DNA of 37,481 nt from Flavobacteriales bacterium. GTDB lineage: Bacteria; Bacteroidota; Bacteroidia; Flavobacteriales_D; Crocinitomicaceae. The notes beneath the pieces were generated by a model. The model worked only from the letters and a program-made list of their open reading frames with translations, had not been told where the DNA came from and made no database searches. Where the stretch lies: assembly GCA_022361195.1 (NCBI GenBank), contig JAKSBJ010000069.1, forward strand, positions 1-37,481. Direction: 5' to 3'. Shown in pieces: positions 16,308 through 24,548 of the stretch (its first letter is position 1; every line of letters begins with the position of its first letter). The translations under genes and the position numbers were made by a program.

Positions 16308-16338
16308 TTGTTAATTCTGCAAAAATTAACAACTTTTG
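16308..16338 (+). promoter_or_regulatory. Probable nrdB promoter with overlapping operator dyad
   Basis: TTG (16308-16310) and AACTTTTG (16331-16338, one base off TAnnTTTG) are 20 bases apart. The perfect 9-bp inverted repeat TTGTTAATT (16308-16316) / AATTAACAA (16324-16332), with a seven-base centre, fills the space between the boxes. A repressor bound there would block the polymerase. The sequence does not match the NrdR-box consensus as I know it. Confidence 0.45.
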
Positions 16339-16479
16339 TAAACCAATTATTACCCAAACTATAACCTTCATTTTACACTCCTTTTTAGGATGGGAGAGTA
16401 TAGAAGTTTGACCCTTTTTTAGCGTGTTAGATAGGGAAGAAATTGGATAAAAATTGATTTAAAATTTAAAACCAGAAGC

Positions 16480-17457
16480 ATGTCACAAGTAGAAGAACCA
16501 ATTTTAGTTGAAAACAAAGATCGATTTGTTTTATTTCCAATTAAGCACGATGATATTTGGCAATTCTATAAAAAGGCCGAAGCAAGTTTTTGGACAGCAG
16601 AAGAAATTGATCTTGCTCAAGATTTGGTTGATTGGAATGAGAAACTAAATGATGATGAAAGACATTTCATTAAGCATGTTTTGGCTTTCTTCGCTGCTTC
16701 TGACGGAATTGTAAACGAAAATCTGGCTGAGAACTTTTTGGCTGAAGTTCAATACACCGAGGCAAAATTCTTTTACGGATTCCAAATTGCGATCGAAAAC
16801 ATTCACTCCGAAACGTATTCTTTGCTAATTGATACTTACATCAAAGACAGCAAGGAAAAAGACTATTTGTTTAACGCAATTGAAACCATTGATTGCGTGA
16901 AAGAAAAAGCTGAATGGGCTTTGAGATGGATTGAAGAAGGATCGTATGCTGAACGATTAATTGCTTTTGCAGCGGTAGAAGGAATTTTCTTTTCTGGATC
17001 GTTCTGTTCAATTTTCTGGTTAAAGAAAAGAGGCTTAATGCCAGGATTGAGTTTCTCAAATGAGTTGATATCGAGAGACGAAGGATTGCACTGTGATTTT
17101 GCTTGTTTGTTGTACAACAACCACCTTGTAAACAAGCTTTCAAAGGATACAATTACAAAAATTATCACAGATGCAGTAGAAATCGAAAAGGTATTTGTGA
17201 CTGACGCAATTCCAGTTCGATTAATTGGGATGAATGCAGATTTGATGAAACAATACATTGAGTTTGTAGCAGACCGTTTGTTAATGGAGTTAGGTTGTGA
17301 TAAAGTGTACGACTCAACCAATCCGTTTGATTTTATGGATATGATCAGCATCCAAGGTAAAACCAACTTCTTTGAAAAGAGAGTGGCTGAATACCAAAAA
17401 GCTGGTGTACTAAACAGTGGAGAAAACCAATCTTTTTCTTTAGACGAAGATTTTTAA
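16480..17457 (+). CDS. nrdB: Class Ia ribonucleotide reductase small subunit, eukaryote-like
   Basis: It carries the diiron-tyrosyl radical used by NrdA to reduce ribonucleoside diphosphates. The protein has 325 residues. The metal ligands are Asp75, Glu106, His109, Glu167, Glu201 and His204, with radical Tyr113; spacing and context match mouse R2. Long stretches such as [20 protein letters not shown] and [20 protein letters not shown] are very close to mammalian R2, and the C-terminus SFSLDEDF mirrors the NrdA-binding FTLDADF tail. This places it in the NrdBe group shared by eukaryotes and Bacteroidota. nrdA follows after 54 bases with its own ribosome-binding site. Confidence 0.97.
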   Translation: MSQVEEPILVENKDRFVLFPIKHDDIWQFYKKAEASFWTAEEIDLAQDLVDWNEKLNDDERHFIKHVLAFFAASDGIVNENLAENFLAEVQYTEAKFFYGFQIAIENIHSETYSLLIDTYIKDSKEKDYLFNAIETIDCVKEKAEWALRWIEEGSYAERLIAFAAVEGIFFSGSFCSIFWLKKRGLMPGLSFSNELISRDEGLHCDFACLLYNNHLVNKLSKDTITKIITDAVEIEKVFVTDAIPVRLIGMNADLMKQYIEFVADRLLMELGCDKVYDSTNPFDFMDMISIQGKTNFFEKRVAEYQKAGVLNSGENQSFSLDEDF

Positions 17458-17511
17458 TAAAACCCATTCCCCTCAAGAAATAGGAGAATAATAAAAGCAC
17501 AAAGGAAGCGT

Positions 17512-19875
17512 ATGTATGTAATTAAACGAGACGGGCGAAAAGAACCCGTAAAATTTGACAAGATCACCGCGCGGATTAAGAAGTTATGCTACGGTCTTAA
17601 TCCGATTGTACAACCCGAAATGGTTGCCATGAAGGTAATCGAAGGATTATTTGATGGTGTAACAACATCAGAACTAGATAATCTTGCAGCAGAAGTAGCA
17701 GCATCTAAGACAATTGAACATCCGGACTATGCCCTGTTGGCATCCCGTATTTCAGTTTCTAACTTGCATAAGAATACTAAAAAATCATTTTCCGACACAA
17801 TTGAAGACCTTTACACTTACATTGATCCAATAACCAATGAAAACGCTTCCTTAATCTCAGATGATGTCTACAATGTCGTGAAAGATAATGCCGAATATTT
17901 CGATTCGCATATTATTTATGATAGAGACTTCAAATACGATTACTTTGGATTTAAAACTCTTGAAAGAGCATACCTTTTAAGATTAGACGGACAAATCGTT
18001 GAACGTCCACAGCAAATGCTTATGAGAGTTGCTGTTGGAATTCATAAAGAAGATATTGAAACCGCCGTTAAGACATACAACGCAATGTCCGAAGGATGGT
18101 TTACACATGCAACACCAACCTTATTTAACTCAGGAACACCAAAACCGCAAATGTCATCTTGCTTCCTTCTTCAAATGAAAGAGGACAGTATTTCCGGAAT
18201 TTATGACACCTTAAAGCAATGTGCACAAATTTCGCAATCAGCAGGTGGTATTGGACTGTCGATTCACGATATCAGAGCAAAAGGTTCTTACATCAAAGGA
18301 ACCAACGGAACTTCTAATGGAATTGTTCCAATGTTGAGAGTATTTAATGATACAGCTCGTTATGTTGATCAAGGTGGTGGAAAGCGAAAAGGTTCTTTCG
18401 CTATTTACATCGAACCTTGGCATGCAGATATTCACGATTTCCTTGATTTGAAAAAGAATCACGGAAAAGAAGAACAAAGAGCAAGAGACCTTTTCTACGC
18501 AATGTGGATTCCGGACTTGTTTATGAAGCGAGTAGAAGCGAACGAAGACTGGACATTGATGTGTCCACACGAGTGTCCTGGTTTGTCTGACGCTTACGGA
18601 GAAGAATTTGAAGCTTTGTATACTAAATATGAAGCAGAGGGAAGAGGTAGAAAAACCATCAAAGCTCAGGATATTTGGTTCAAGATTTTGGAATCGCAAA
18701 TTGAAACTGGTACACCGTACATGGTTTATAAAGATGCGGCTAACGAAAAATCAAACCAAAAGAATCTTGGAACTATCAAGTCGTCAAACTTGTGTACTGA
18801 AATCTTGGAGTACACTGCTCCAGATGAGGTTGCAGTTTGTAACTTAGGTTCAATTGCCCTTCCAAAGTTTGTTGATGCTGAAAATCATACTTTCGATCAC
18901 GATAAGTTGTTCGAGATGACGTATCACTTAACGCGTAACTTGAACAAGGTAATTGATGAAAATTACTACCCAGTTGAGGAGGCTAGAAATTCAAACATGC
19001 GTCACCGTCCAATTGGAATTGGGGTACAAGGATTAGCTGATGCTTTCATTTTGATGCGATTCCCATTTGATTCGCCAGAAGCTCGTCAGTTGAACAAAGA
19101 GGTTTTTGAAACCATCTATTACGCAGCTGTTACTGCTTCAAAAGATATGGCGAAAGAGGAAGGACCTTACCAAACTATCGAAGGTTCACCAATTTCAAAA
19201 GGAGAATTCCAGTTTGATTTATGGGGTGTAACTCCAACTGAAAGATGGGAGTGGGATATCTTGAGAGAAGAAGTAAAAGAGCATGGAGTAAGAAACTCAT
19301 TGTTAGTGGCTCCAATGCCTACAGCTTCTACAGCTCAAATCTTAGGAAACAACGAATGTTTTGAACCATATACTTCTAACATCTATACCCGAAGAGTATT
19401 GTCAGGTGAGTTCATTATTGTGAATAAGCACTTATTGAAAGACTTGGTGAAATTAGGATTGTGGGATAGTAACATGAAGAACAAATTGATGGCTTCTAAC
19501 GGATCAATTCAAAATATTGATGAGATTCCACAAGACATCAAAGATCTTTACAAAACAGCTTGGGAAATTTCTCAAAAGGTAATTATCGATCAAGCTGCTG
19601 ATAGAGGAGCTTACATTTGTCAGTCACAATCTTTGAACTTGTTCATGGAGAATGCAAACTTTGCTAAGTTGACGTCAATGCACTTCTACGGATGGAAAGC
19701 AGGATTGAAAACAGGAATGTACTACTTGAGAACAAAAGCTGCTGCTGATGCAATTAAGTTTACATTAGACAAGAATGCTGCTGCCGCTCCTGTTGCTAAA
19801 ACAGAAGAAGAGCGTATGGCTGAAATCGCATGCTCATTAGATGATCCAGATTCATGTGAGATGTGCAGTGGGTAA
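17512..19875 (+). CDS. nrdA: Class Ia ribonucleotide reductase large subunit, eukaryote-like
   Basis: It reduces ribonucleoside diphosphates to deoxy forms for DNA synthesis. The protein has 787 residues. An ATP-cone domain is at residues 1-90 ([19 protein letters not shown]), so allosteric ATP/dATP activity control is expected. The active site has Cys217 and Cys443 (substrate-reducing pair) and Asn426, Cys428 and Glu430, the Cys being the thiyl site. Tyr737 and Tyr738 of GMYYLR form the radical path. The C-terminal CEMC pair is the thioredoxin- or glutaredoxin-reduced shuttle. Numbering is within one residue of human RRM1, reflecting strong similarity to the eukaryotic subclass. A terminator follows at 19979. 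Confidence 0.98.
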   Translation: MYVIKRDGRKEPVKFDKITARIKKLCYGLNPIVQPEMVAMKVIEGLFDGVTTSELDNLAAEVAASKTIEHPDYALLASRISVSNLHKNTKKSFSDTIEDLYTYIDPITNENASLISDDVYNVVKDNAEYFDSHIIYDRDFKYDYFGFKTLERAYLLRLDGQIVERPQQMLMRVAVGIHKEDIETAVKTYNAMSEGWFTHATPTLFNSGTPKPQMSSCFLLQMKEDSISGIYDTLKQCAQISQSAGGIGLSIHDIRAKGSYIKGTNGTSNGIVPMLRVFNDTARYVDQGGGKRKGSFAIYIEPWHADIHDFLDLKKNHGKEEQRARDLFYAMWIPDLFMKRVEANEDWTLMCPHECPGLSDAYGEEFEALYTKYEAEGRGRKTIKAQDIWFKILESQIETGTPYMVYKDAANEKSNQKNLGTIKSSNLCTEILEYTAPDEVAVCNLGSIALPKFVDAENHTFDHDKLFEMTYHLTRNLNKVIDENYYPVEEARNSNMRHRPIGIGVQGLADAFILMRFPFDSPEARQLNKEVFETIYYAAVTASKDMAKEEGPYQTIEGSPISKGEFQFDLWGVTPTERWEWDILREEVKEHGVRNSLLVAPMPTASTAQILGNNECFEPYTSNIYTRRVLSGEFIIVNKHLLKDLVKLGLWDSNMKNKLMASNGSIQNIDEIPQDIKDLYKTAWEISQKVIIDQAADRGAYICQSQSLNLFMENANFAKLTSMHFYGWKAGLKTGMYYLRTKAAADAIKFTLDKNAAAAPVAKTEEERMAEIACSLDDPDSCEMCSG

Positions 19876-19978
19876 GAAATGAAGTCCACCAGGTCTTTGT
19901 TGATTAACCTGAACGTCGTTCGACAAACCAGAGTCGAATAACAAAAGAAAAAAACGGAAGAAATTCCTTATTCATAGA

Positions 19979-20008
19979 AAACCTGCTCAAGCTTGAGCAG
20001 GTTTTTTT
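19979..20008 (+). terminator. Strong terminator of nrdBA
   Basis: CCTGCTCA (19982-19989) pairs with TGAGCAGG (19994-20001) around AGCT. The stem is extended by flanking A-T pairs and followed by seven or more T. A second, weaker hairpin, TTCGAC / GTCGAA, lies upstream at 19919-19938. Confidence 0.92.
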
Positions 20009-20033
20009 ATATTTTCATAAAAACAATAACCCC

Positions 20034-20672
20034 ATGACCGAAAAACTTTTAAGGGCAAAACATTGGCAGTTATTTACAATTGTAATAGGACTTCCATTCC
20101 TTATCAATTTCATTTATGCTTTTTATGTTATTTCGCAATTAATAGGTCGTGGTGCAACCAACCCCTTTGGAGAGTTTATGTTTATTTCTCCGCTTATATC
20201 TGTGTTCCCTCACCTTTTCTTTACGGCCTGGGAGTACGCAGTTATTAAGGGCTTAAGATCCCGATTAGGTGCTGATGTGAAAGTTCCGTTTACTTCGGTG
20301 AAAATTTTTATCGTTTTGGGAGGAATTTTATTCCCGATACTCAGTTTAGCTTTTGGATACATATCCATGCAAAACTCCTTACATGAGCCTAATTACATAA
20401 ATCCACTTCCCTGGTTGATAATAATGGCTCCTTTATATATTTTAGCCGCCTTTTCTACGATTTATGCCTATGTCTATATCGCAAAGGTTATTCGATGCGC
20501 CGAGACTGGGAAAAATGAGAAGTTTCAAATCTATGGGGGTGATTTTGCCCTGATTTGGTTTTGGTTTATCGGGATATGGTTTTTACAACCTCGAATTACA
20601 AAGGTATTGAACAAGCCAATTTCTTTGGGTGAGGGGGCAGATATCACTCTGGATGAGGGGGAAATTGTCTAA
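20034..20672 (+). CDS. Hypothetical integral membrane protein
   Basis: It has 212 residues with about five hydrophobic segments: roughly 13-35, 48-66, 85-108, 121-146 and 167-186. There is no recognised domain. The last 20 residues are hydrophilic and acidic (GEGADITLDEGEIV). The start at ATG 20034 follows the nrdA terminator by 26 bases, and a TATATTTT stretch between them may be its -7 box. It converges with the DinB-like gene with only three bases between stop codons. Function unknown. Confidence 0.7.
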   Translation: MTEKLLRAKHWQLFTIVIGLPFLINFIYAFYVISQLIGRGATNPFGEFMFISPLISVFPHLFFTAWEYAVIKGLRSRLGADVKVPFTSVKIFIVLGGILFPILSLAFGYISMQNSLHEPNYINPLPWLIIMAPLYILAAFSTIYAYVYIAKVIRCAETGKNEKFQIYGGDFALIWFWFIGIWFLQPRITKVLNKPISLGEGADITLDEGEIV

Positions 20673-20675
20673 GCT

Positions 20676-21227
20676 TTACAAATCATCTGTAAAATGCTCC
20701 TTACGCTTTGGCTTATTGAATTTTTCAGCATTGTAAGCTTGGGATTGTCCTTTGGGGATAGAAAGTGAAGTCCATTCATCATTTCTCGCCATCTTCCCTA
20801 AAAAAACAATTTGACCTATGTGGTAGGCATAGTGAAACATTTGACGATTAATGGCCTCAACCACACTGTGTCCCATGTTACGAATAAAAACTTCTTTTTC
20901 AAGGTTTGTTGTATCCAAATTCTCTAGTGCATTGAATAAACAACTCCATCCTTCTTCCCACTTTTGCATAAGTTCCTCCCGACTCTTAATATCATCGGCA
21001 AATTCACTATCACGATTTCGCCATTCTTTTTCTCCGTCCGAAGTCAAAAAATCGGTCCACCTGCTTCGCATATTACCCCATAAATGTTTCACTAACATTG
21101 CAATGCTGTTAGACTCTTCATTGAAGTGATAAAATAACTGTTCATCACTTAATTGTGTCATCGTTTTTTCTCCGAGTGATTTGTAATAAGCAAATTGCTT
21201 GAGGCTGGAAGTAAGGTAGTCGTTCAT
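20676..21227 (-). CDS. DinB-superfamily protein (DUF1572-like)
   Basis: It has 183 residues forming a four-helix-bundle DinB/YfiT-type protein. The three metal-binding histidines fall where expected: His48 (MLVKHLWGNM), His132 and His136 (FHYAYHIGQI). The HLWGNMRSRWTDFL and YAYHIGQIVFLGKM segments are typical of DUF1572. Members are metal-dependent and are often linked to thiol transfer (bacillithiol or mycothiol S-transferases), but the reaction here is unknown. It diverges from the alpha/beta hydrolase gene across 100 bases. Confidence 0.88.
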   Translation of the reverse strand: MNDYLTSSLKQFAYYKSLGEKTMTQLSDEQLFYHFNEESNSIAMLVKHLWGNMRSRWTDFLTSDGEKEWRNRDSEFADDIKSREELMQKWEEGWSCLFNALENLDTTNLEKEVFIRNMGHSVVEAINRQMFHYAYHIGQIVFLGKMARNDEWTSLSIPKGQSQAYNAEKFNKPKRKEHFTDDL

Positions 21228-21303
21228 GTCGTATTAATTGGACTTTTAAGTTACGGAATTTGCACTTAGTTTTAGCATTGTTTATTGAGGAAATTTGAAA
21301 TGT

Positions 21304-21311
21304 TATCTTTG
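21304..21311 (+). promoter_or_regulatory. -7 box of the alpha/beta hydrolase gene
   Basis: TATCTTTG is a perfect TAnnTTTG match, 16 bases before the ATG at 21328. TTG at 21285-21287 is a possible -33 element at a 16-base spacing. Confidence 0.65.
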
Positions 21312-21327
21312 ACTGAAAATAGCCCAT

Positions 21328-22008
21328 ATGAAAGACCTGATATTATTACATGGGGCACTTGGTGCCGAAAGCCAGTTTGAGGCTCTTAAAGAAGCTCTAA
21401 AGAACGATTTTAATGTTTATTCATTCGATTTTGAAGGTCATGGAAAACAGGAATCGAATCAGGATTTTTCAATGGACCTGTTTGCGGATAATCTGGCAGC
21501 CTTTATTCAACAGAATGATTTAAGTAAACCTGCTGTTTTTGGATACAGCATGGGAGGTTATGTGTCGCTTACCTTATCCCTTAAATCTCCGGAATTACTG
21601 GGAGAGATCATTACTTTGGGATCTAAGTTAAAATGGAGTCCTGAAATTGCACAGGCTGAAATCAAAAAAATTAACCCCGCACTGATAGAGGAAAAGGTTC
21701 CCAAATTTGCTGCTTATTTAGATTCTCTTCACCTCAACTGGAAACAGAATATGGAGAAAACAGCGGATATGATGTTGGGATTGGGCGACGGAAAAGCTTT
21801 GACCTTAGAGGATTTCTCCAGAGTTAAAAACACTGTGTATATGGGCTTGGGTGAGCTCGATGAAATGGTGAGTAGAGAAGAAACGCAAGAGGTGGCAAAA
21901 GCTATTGGTGCAGAATTCTTTTTACTGGAGAATACCAAACATCCTCTTCCAGGAATTTCAATCGACTTACTTAGTGCCACTATTCGTGAGCGATTCTTAA
22001 AGTATTAA
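21328..22008 (+). CDS. Alpha/beta-hydrolase
   Basis: It has 226 residues. The oxyanion-hole motif LLHGALG is near residue 6. The nucleophile elbow GYSMGG has Ser74. A probable catalytic Asp178 (GLGELDEMV) and His205 (NTKHPLPG) complete the triad. The cap between Leu90 and Ser165 is short and helical. It resembles the BioH/MenH-like esterase group, but no neighbouring pathway gene identifies a substrate. It is cytosolic, with no signal peptide, and has its own promoter. Confidence 0.88.
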   Translation: MKDLILLHGALGAESQFEALKEALKNDFNVYSFDFEGHGKQESNQDFSMDLFADNLAAFIQQNDLSKPAVFGYSMGGYVSLTLSLKSPELLGEIITLGSKLKWSPEIAQAEIKKINPALIEEKVPKFAAYLDSLHLNWKQNMEKTADMMLGLGDGKALTLEDFSRVKNTVYMGLGELDEMVSREETQEVAKAIGAEFFLLENTKHPLPGISIDLLSATIRERFLKY

Positions 22009-22054
22009 GTTAAACGTCCACTTTTTTCTCCCCTTCGTACAGCTTAGGAAAATT

Positions 22055-22101
22055 TTTTTAGGCTTAATCACGTAATTGAGTTTATCACAACCGCCTAAAA
22101 A
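22055..22101. repeat. Inverted repeat before the DUF2490 gene
   Basis: TTTTTAGGC (22055-22063) and GCCTAAAAA (22093-22101) are perfect 9-bp complements separated by 29 bases, ending nine bases before the ATG at 22111. It could be an operator pair or a leader hairpin that hides the translation start. Confidence 0.45.
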
Positions 22102-22110
22102 TTCTTCGTT

Positions 22111-22833
22111 ATGGATAAACTCAAAATGAATGTGTTGACATTTCTTTTTGTGCTTACTGCTTGTTTTCAAAATGGCTGGTCACAAGAAGGGTATACCATT
22201 GTAACTCGCGACCTGGAAAGTTGGTCATCTGTTGGTTTGCGATTTAAGCCTAATAAAAAATTCTCATTACAATATGAACAGGGTTTACGGCTGAATCATA
22301 ATTCAACCATTGTGGATCAGTTACTCAGTGATTTGTCCATGAAAATAAGACCGGTAAAATACCTTGAGTTTGGGGCAGGATTTCGTTACATCAAAGATCG
22401 GGGTGGAAATGATTTATTTGATAATGATTTTCGTTTCAATTTTGATGCAGCAGTTCGACATAAAGTAGATCGTTTTTCATTTAAATACCGTCTTCGATAT
22501 CAAAACAGAAATGAGCTGGGCCTGAGTAGGGCAGAAGGAGACAATCACAAGCAGTACTTGCGATTTAAGGTGGGAGTAAACTATAACATTAAGGATTGGA
22601 AATTGGATCCTAACTTATCCGCAGAGATTTTTAGAAATCTCGATGGTACAAATGGTGGATTTGATAATCTCCGCTTCACCTTGGGATCGGCTTATGATTT
22701 TAAAAAGTTTGGAAAGCTTGGATTTTATTACCGAATTGAGCGTGAGTTGGGGGTGACTTATCCTAAAACAACCAGCATTTTGGGTCTAAATTATGTGTAC
22801 ACCATTAAAACCAAAAAGAAAGATGAAAAATAG
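22111..22833 (+). CDS. DUF2490 outer-membrane beta-barrel-like protein
   Basis: It has 240 residues: a signal peptide to about residue 24 (TACFQNGWSQ) and then a chain of amphipathic strands of the type WSSVGLRFKPNKKFSLQYEQGLRLNH, LEFGAGFRYIKD and FSFKYRLRYQNRNE, as in DUF2490. It is probably a small outer-membrane barrel of 10-12 strands. Its stop lies 11 bases inside the next gene, so it is translationally coupled to the CotH-family lipoprotein, and the two likely work together at the envelope. Confidence 0.85.
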   Translation: MDKLKMNVLTFLFVLTACFQNGWSQEGYTIVTRDLESWSSVGLRFKPNKKFSLQYEQGLRLNHNSTIVDQLLSDLSMKIRPVKYLEFGAGFRYIKDRGGNDLFDNDFRFNFDAAVRHKVDRFSFKYRLRYQNRNELGLSRAEGDNHKQYLRFKVGVNYNIKDWKLDPNLSAEIFRNLDGTNGGFDNLRFTLGSAYDFKKFGKLGFYYRIERELGVTYPKTTSILGLNYVYTIKTKKKDEK

Positions 22834-24190
22834 AACATTGTTAGCAATAGGCGTAGTAGGATTGTTCTTATCATCTTGCTACAAAGAGACATTTATAGAA
22901 GCCGGAAGTGGGTTGGATGATTGGAGTTTGGCGACGCATTCTTCTTCGGCAAGTCCTAATTATGATATTGTTTTTCCGCAGGATAAAGTGAATCGTTTTG
23001 ACATTACCATTTCCGCAGCAGATTGGGAAGAAATGCAAAGCGATTTAGATGACCTTTACGGATCATCAACCGGGAGTGGTCCTGGAGGTGGGGGACCTCC
23101 GGGAACCTTCTCAGACGAAACACCCATTTATGTTCCATGTAACTTAGAATTTAATGGTTTAAACTGGTACAGTGTTGGGATTCGTTATAAAGGGAACTCG
23201 AGTTTAAGTGCTTATAGTTCGGGAGTGAATAAACTACCATTCCGCTTGGAGTTTGACCAATTTGAAGATGATTATCCTGAAATTATGGGACAAACTTTTT
23301 ATGGTTTTCCTGCTTTGTCCATGAGCAGTAATTATAATGATAAGTCCTTTTTAAGAGAAAAAGTAGCATGTGATTTGTTCCGAGAGTTTGGGGTTCCAGC
23401 ACCCTACACAGCTTTTTACCAAATGTATGTTGATTATGGTGAGGGGCCTGTTTATTTTGGATTGTATACGGCAGTAGAGGTAGCATTTGAAAGTATGCTC
23501 GAAAAGCAATTTGGAAGTGAAACGGGTAATTGTTATAAGCCGGACGGTGATGGAGCTGCTTGGTCTGAAAATGGTTGGAACTTGGCCGATTTTGAGAATA
23601 AAACGACCGGTGGAACAGCTGAAGATGATATTCAGGAGCTATACGACATTTTACATTCGGACCTGAGAACCACGGATGAAGCTAGTTGGAAAAATCAAAT
23701 GGAGGCTTTGTTTGATGTAGATGGATTTTTGAAATGGCTAGCTGTAAATACAACTATTCAAAATTGGGATACTTATGGGCGAATGACGCATAATTATTAT
23801 CTCTACCACGACCCAGCTGATAATTTAATTAAATGGATTCCTTGGGATAATAACGAAGCTTTTGAAGAAGGGAAAATGGGGGGAGCATTATCTTTTGAGT
23901 TTAGTGAAATAAGTGATGCAGATTGGCCATTGATCAAATACATTTTATCGGTTTCAGATTACGAGGCTCAGTTTAAAACCCATATATTGAGTTTTATAGA
24001 TGGGGCTTTTGAACCTTCTAAAATGCAATCATATTATGATGATTTGGCATCTATCATTCAGAATGCAGTTGAGGAAGAAACGTCTGACTATTCGTTTTTA
24101 AGTTCCTTTTCTGATTTTAGTTCAGCTGTGTCAGAACTAAAAACGCATGTTTCGGATCGATATACCGTTGCTTACGATTATGCCAACTAA
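22823..24190 (+). CDS. CotH-family kinase-like lipoprotein
   Basis: It has 455 residues from the ATG at 22823; the frame extends back to 22793, but those residues precede the signal. The lipobox ends at Cys19 (LFLSSC). A Gly/Ser/Pro-rich linker lies at about 82-93. The CotH core follows: VNRFDITISAADWEEM, VGIRYKGNSSL, GVPAPYTAFYQMYVD, VYFGLYTAVE, NWDTYGRMTHNYYLY (about 312-326) and IKWIPWDNNEAF (about 334-345). CotH proteins are atypical kinases. Here the usual WDxD metal motif reads WDNN, so activity is uncertain. The gene overlaps the DUF2490 gene by 11 bases, and the second Cys/His lipoprotein follows 37 bases later. Confidence 0.9.
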   Translation: MKNRTLLAIGVVGLFLSSCYKETFIEAGSGLDDWSLATHSSSASPNYDIVFPQDKVNRFDITISAADWEEMQSDLDDLYGSSTGSGPGGGGPPGTFSDETPIYVPCNLEFNGLNWYSVGIRYKGNSSLSAYSSGVNKLPFRLEFDQFEDDYPEIMGQTFYGFPALSMSSNYNDKSFLREKVACDLFREFGVPAPYTAFYQMYVDYGEGPVYFGLYTAVEVAFESMLEKQFGSETGNCYKPDGDGAAWSENGWNLADFENKTTGGTAEDDIQELYDILHSDLRTTDEASWKNQMEALFDVDGFLKWLAVNTTIQNWDTYGRMTHNYYLYHDPADNLIKWIPWDNNEAFEEGKMGGALSFEFSEISDADWPLIKYILSVSDYEAQFKTHILSFIDGAFEPSKMQSYYDDLASIIQNAVEEETSDYSFLSSFSDFSSAVSELKTHVSDRYTVAYDYAN

Positions 24191-24210
24191 AGAGTAGGAG
24201 ATAAAACAAT

Positions 24211-24241
24211 ACCATGGAATTGGCGTTATGCATTCCATGGT
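24211..24241 (+). promoter_or_regulatory. Perfect hairpin covering the start of the Cys/His lipoprotein, with nested mini-ORF
   Basis: ACCATGGAAT (24211-24220) pairs perfectly over 10 bp with ATTCCATGGT (24232-24241) around an 11-base loop. The ATG at 24228 starts in the loop and the ATG at 24237 is in the 3' arm. A third ATG at 24214, in another frame, opens a nine-codon ORF (MELALCIPW, stop at 24241-24243) behind an AGGAG at 24196. In RNA this would mask translation starts. At the DNA level it is a palindromic operator candidate. Confidence 0.55.
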
Positions 24242-24449
24242 AAATAAAATCATATCCTTTTCTTTTTTAGTTATGCTGATTGTGGTAATGAGTGCCTGCA
24301 GCGAATGTGGTAGTTGTCATTATGTGGTGTCTCCGGAGGAAGAAGTAGAGTTAGGAGAATACTGTGATGAGAAGAAGGATAAATTGTTAAATGAGGGATA
24401 TACAGACAGTAGTGGAACTTATTATGAGGTAGTTTGTCATATCCATTAA
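24228..24449 (+). CDS. Small Cys/His-rich lipoprotein (CxxCxxCHY type), copy 2
   Basis: It has 73 residues, or 70 if translation begins at the ATG at 24237. The lipoprotein signal (VVMSAC) is followed by CSECGSCHY, EEEVELGEYC, EGYTDSSGTYYEVVCHIH. Compared with the protein at 7056-7262 it keeps CxxCxxCHY, EVE(I/L)GEYC, GTxY(D/E)V and a near-terminal Cys plus His, all at near-equal spacing, so the two are paralogues. Four non-lipidated Cys and His could bind a metal or form two disulfides. It is the third gene after the DUF2490 and CotH genes on the same strand. The start region lies in a hairpin. Confidence 0.8.
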   Translation: MHSMVNKIISFSFLVMLIVVMSACSECGSCHYVVSPEEEVELGEYCDEKKDKLLNEGYTDSSGTYYEVVCHIH

Positions 24450-24473
24450 AGTAGAAACTTTATCAAACGGCGA

Positions 24474-24502
24474 ATGACGTACCCATTGGCGAGGCACGTC
24501 AT
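24474..24502. repeat. REP-like palindrome between convergent genes
   Basis: ATGACGT (24474-24480) and ACGTCAT (24496-24502) pair, with a 15-base loop that itself holds CCATTGG. Neither strand has a T run after it, so it is not a standard terminator. The GC-rich composition differs from the surrounding DNA. Confidence 0.4.
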
Positions 24503-24548
24503 CCTAACTAAAAACCTATAAGTTTACTATCCTATCTTATATCTGTTT

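Larger units (their letters stand above)
16002..16479. other. 478-base regulatory gap upstream of nrdBA
   Basis: This is the longest gene-free stretch in the window, and no ORF of coding character was seen. It holds a DnaA-box-like TGTGGAAAA (16059-16067), two copies of GTTAATAAC (16075-16083 and 16272-16280), a short dyad AACAC-TT-GTGTT (16081-16092), a 9-bp hairpin at 16179-16200, and a promoter with an operator-like inverted repeat at 16308-16338. About 140 bases of probable 5' leader precede nrdB. It could also encode an unrecognised structured RNA. Confidence 0.6.

Noticed and set aside
16002..16479. Replication origin or cobalamin riboswitch upstream of nrdB
   Set aside because: There are too few DnaA-like boxes and no AT-rich unwinding cluster for an origin. 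The conserved cobalamin-box core could not be found, and this NrdA is a class Ia enzyme not needing cobalamin.
17512..19875. Long antisense frames inside nrdA (for example 18238-18699 minus)
   Set aside because: They are shadows of a highly conserved coding gene, with no promoter and no domain content.
19919..19938. Hairpin TTCGAC/GTCGAA after nrdA as a tRNA fragment
   Set aside because: It has a T-loop-like GTTCGA, but no acceptor stem, anticodon arm or D arm could be built around it.
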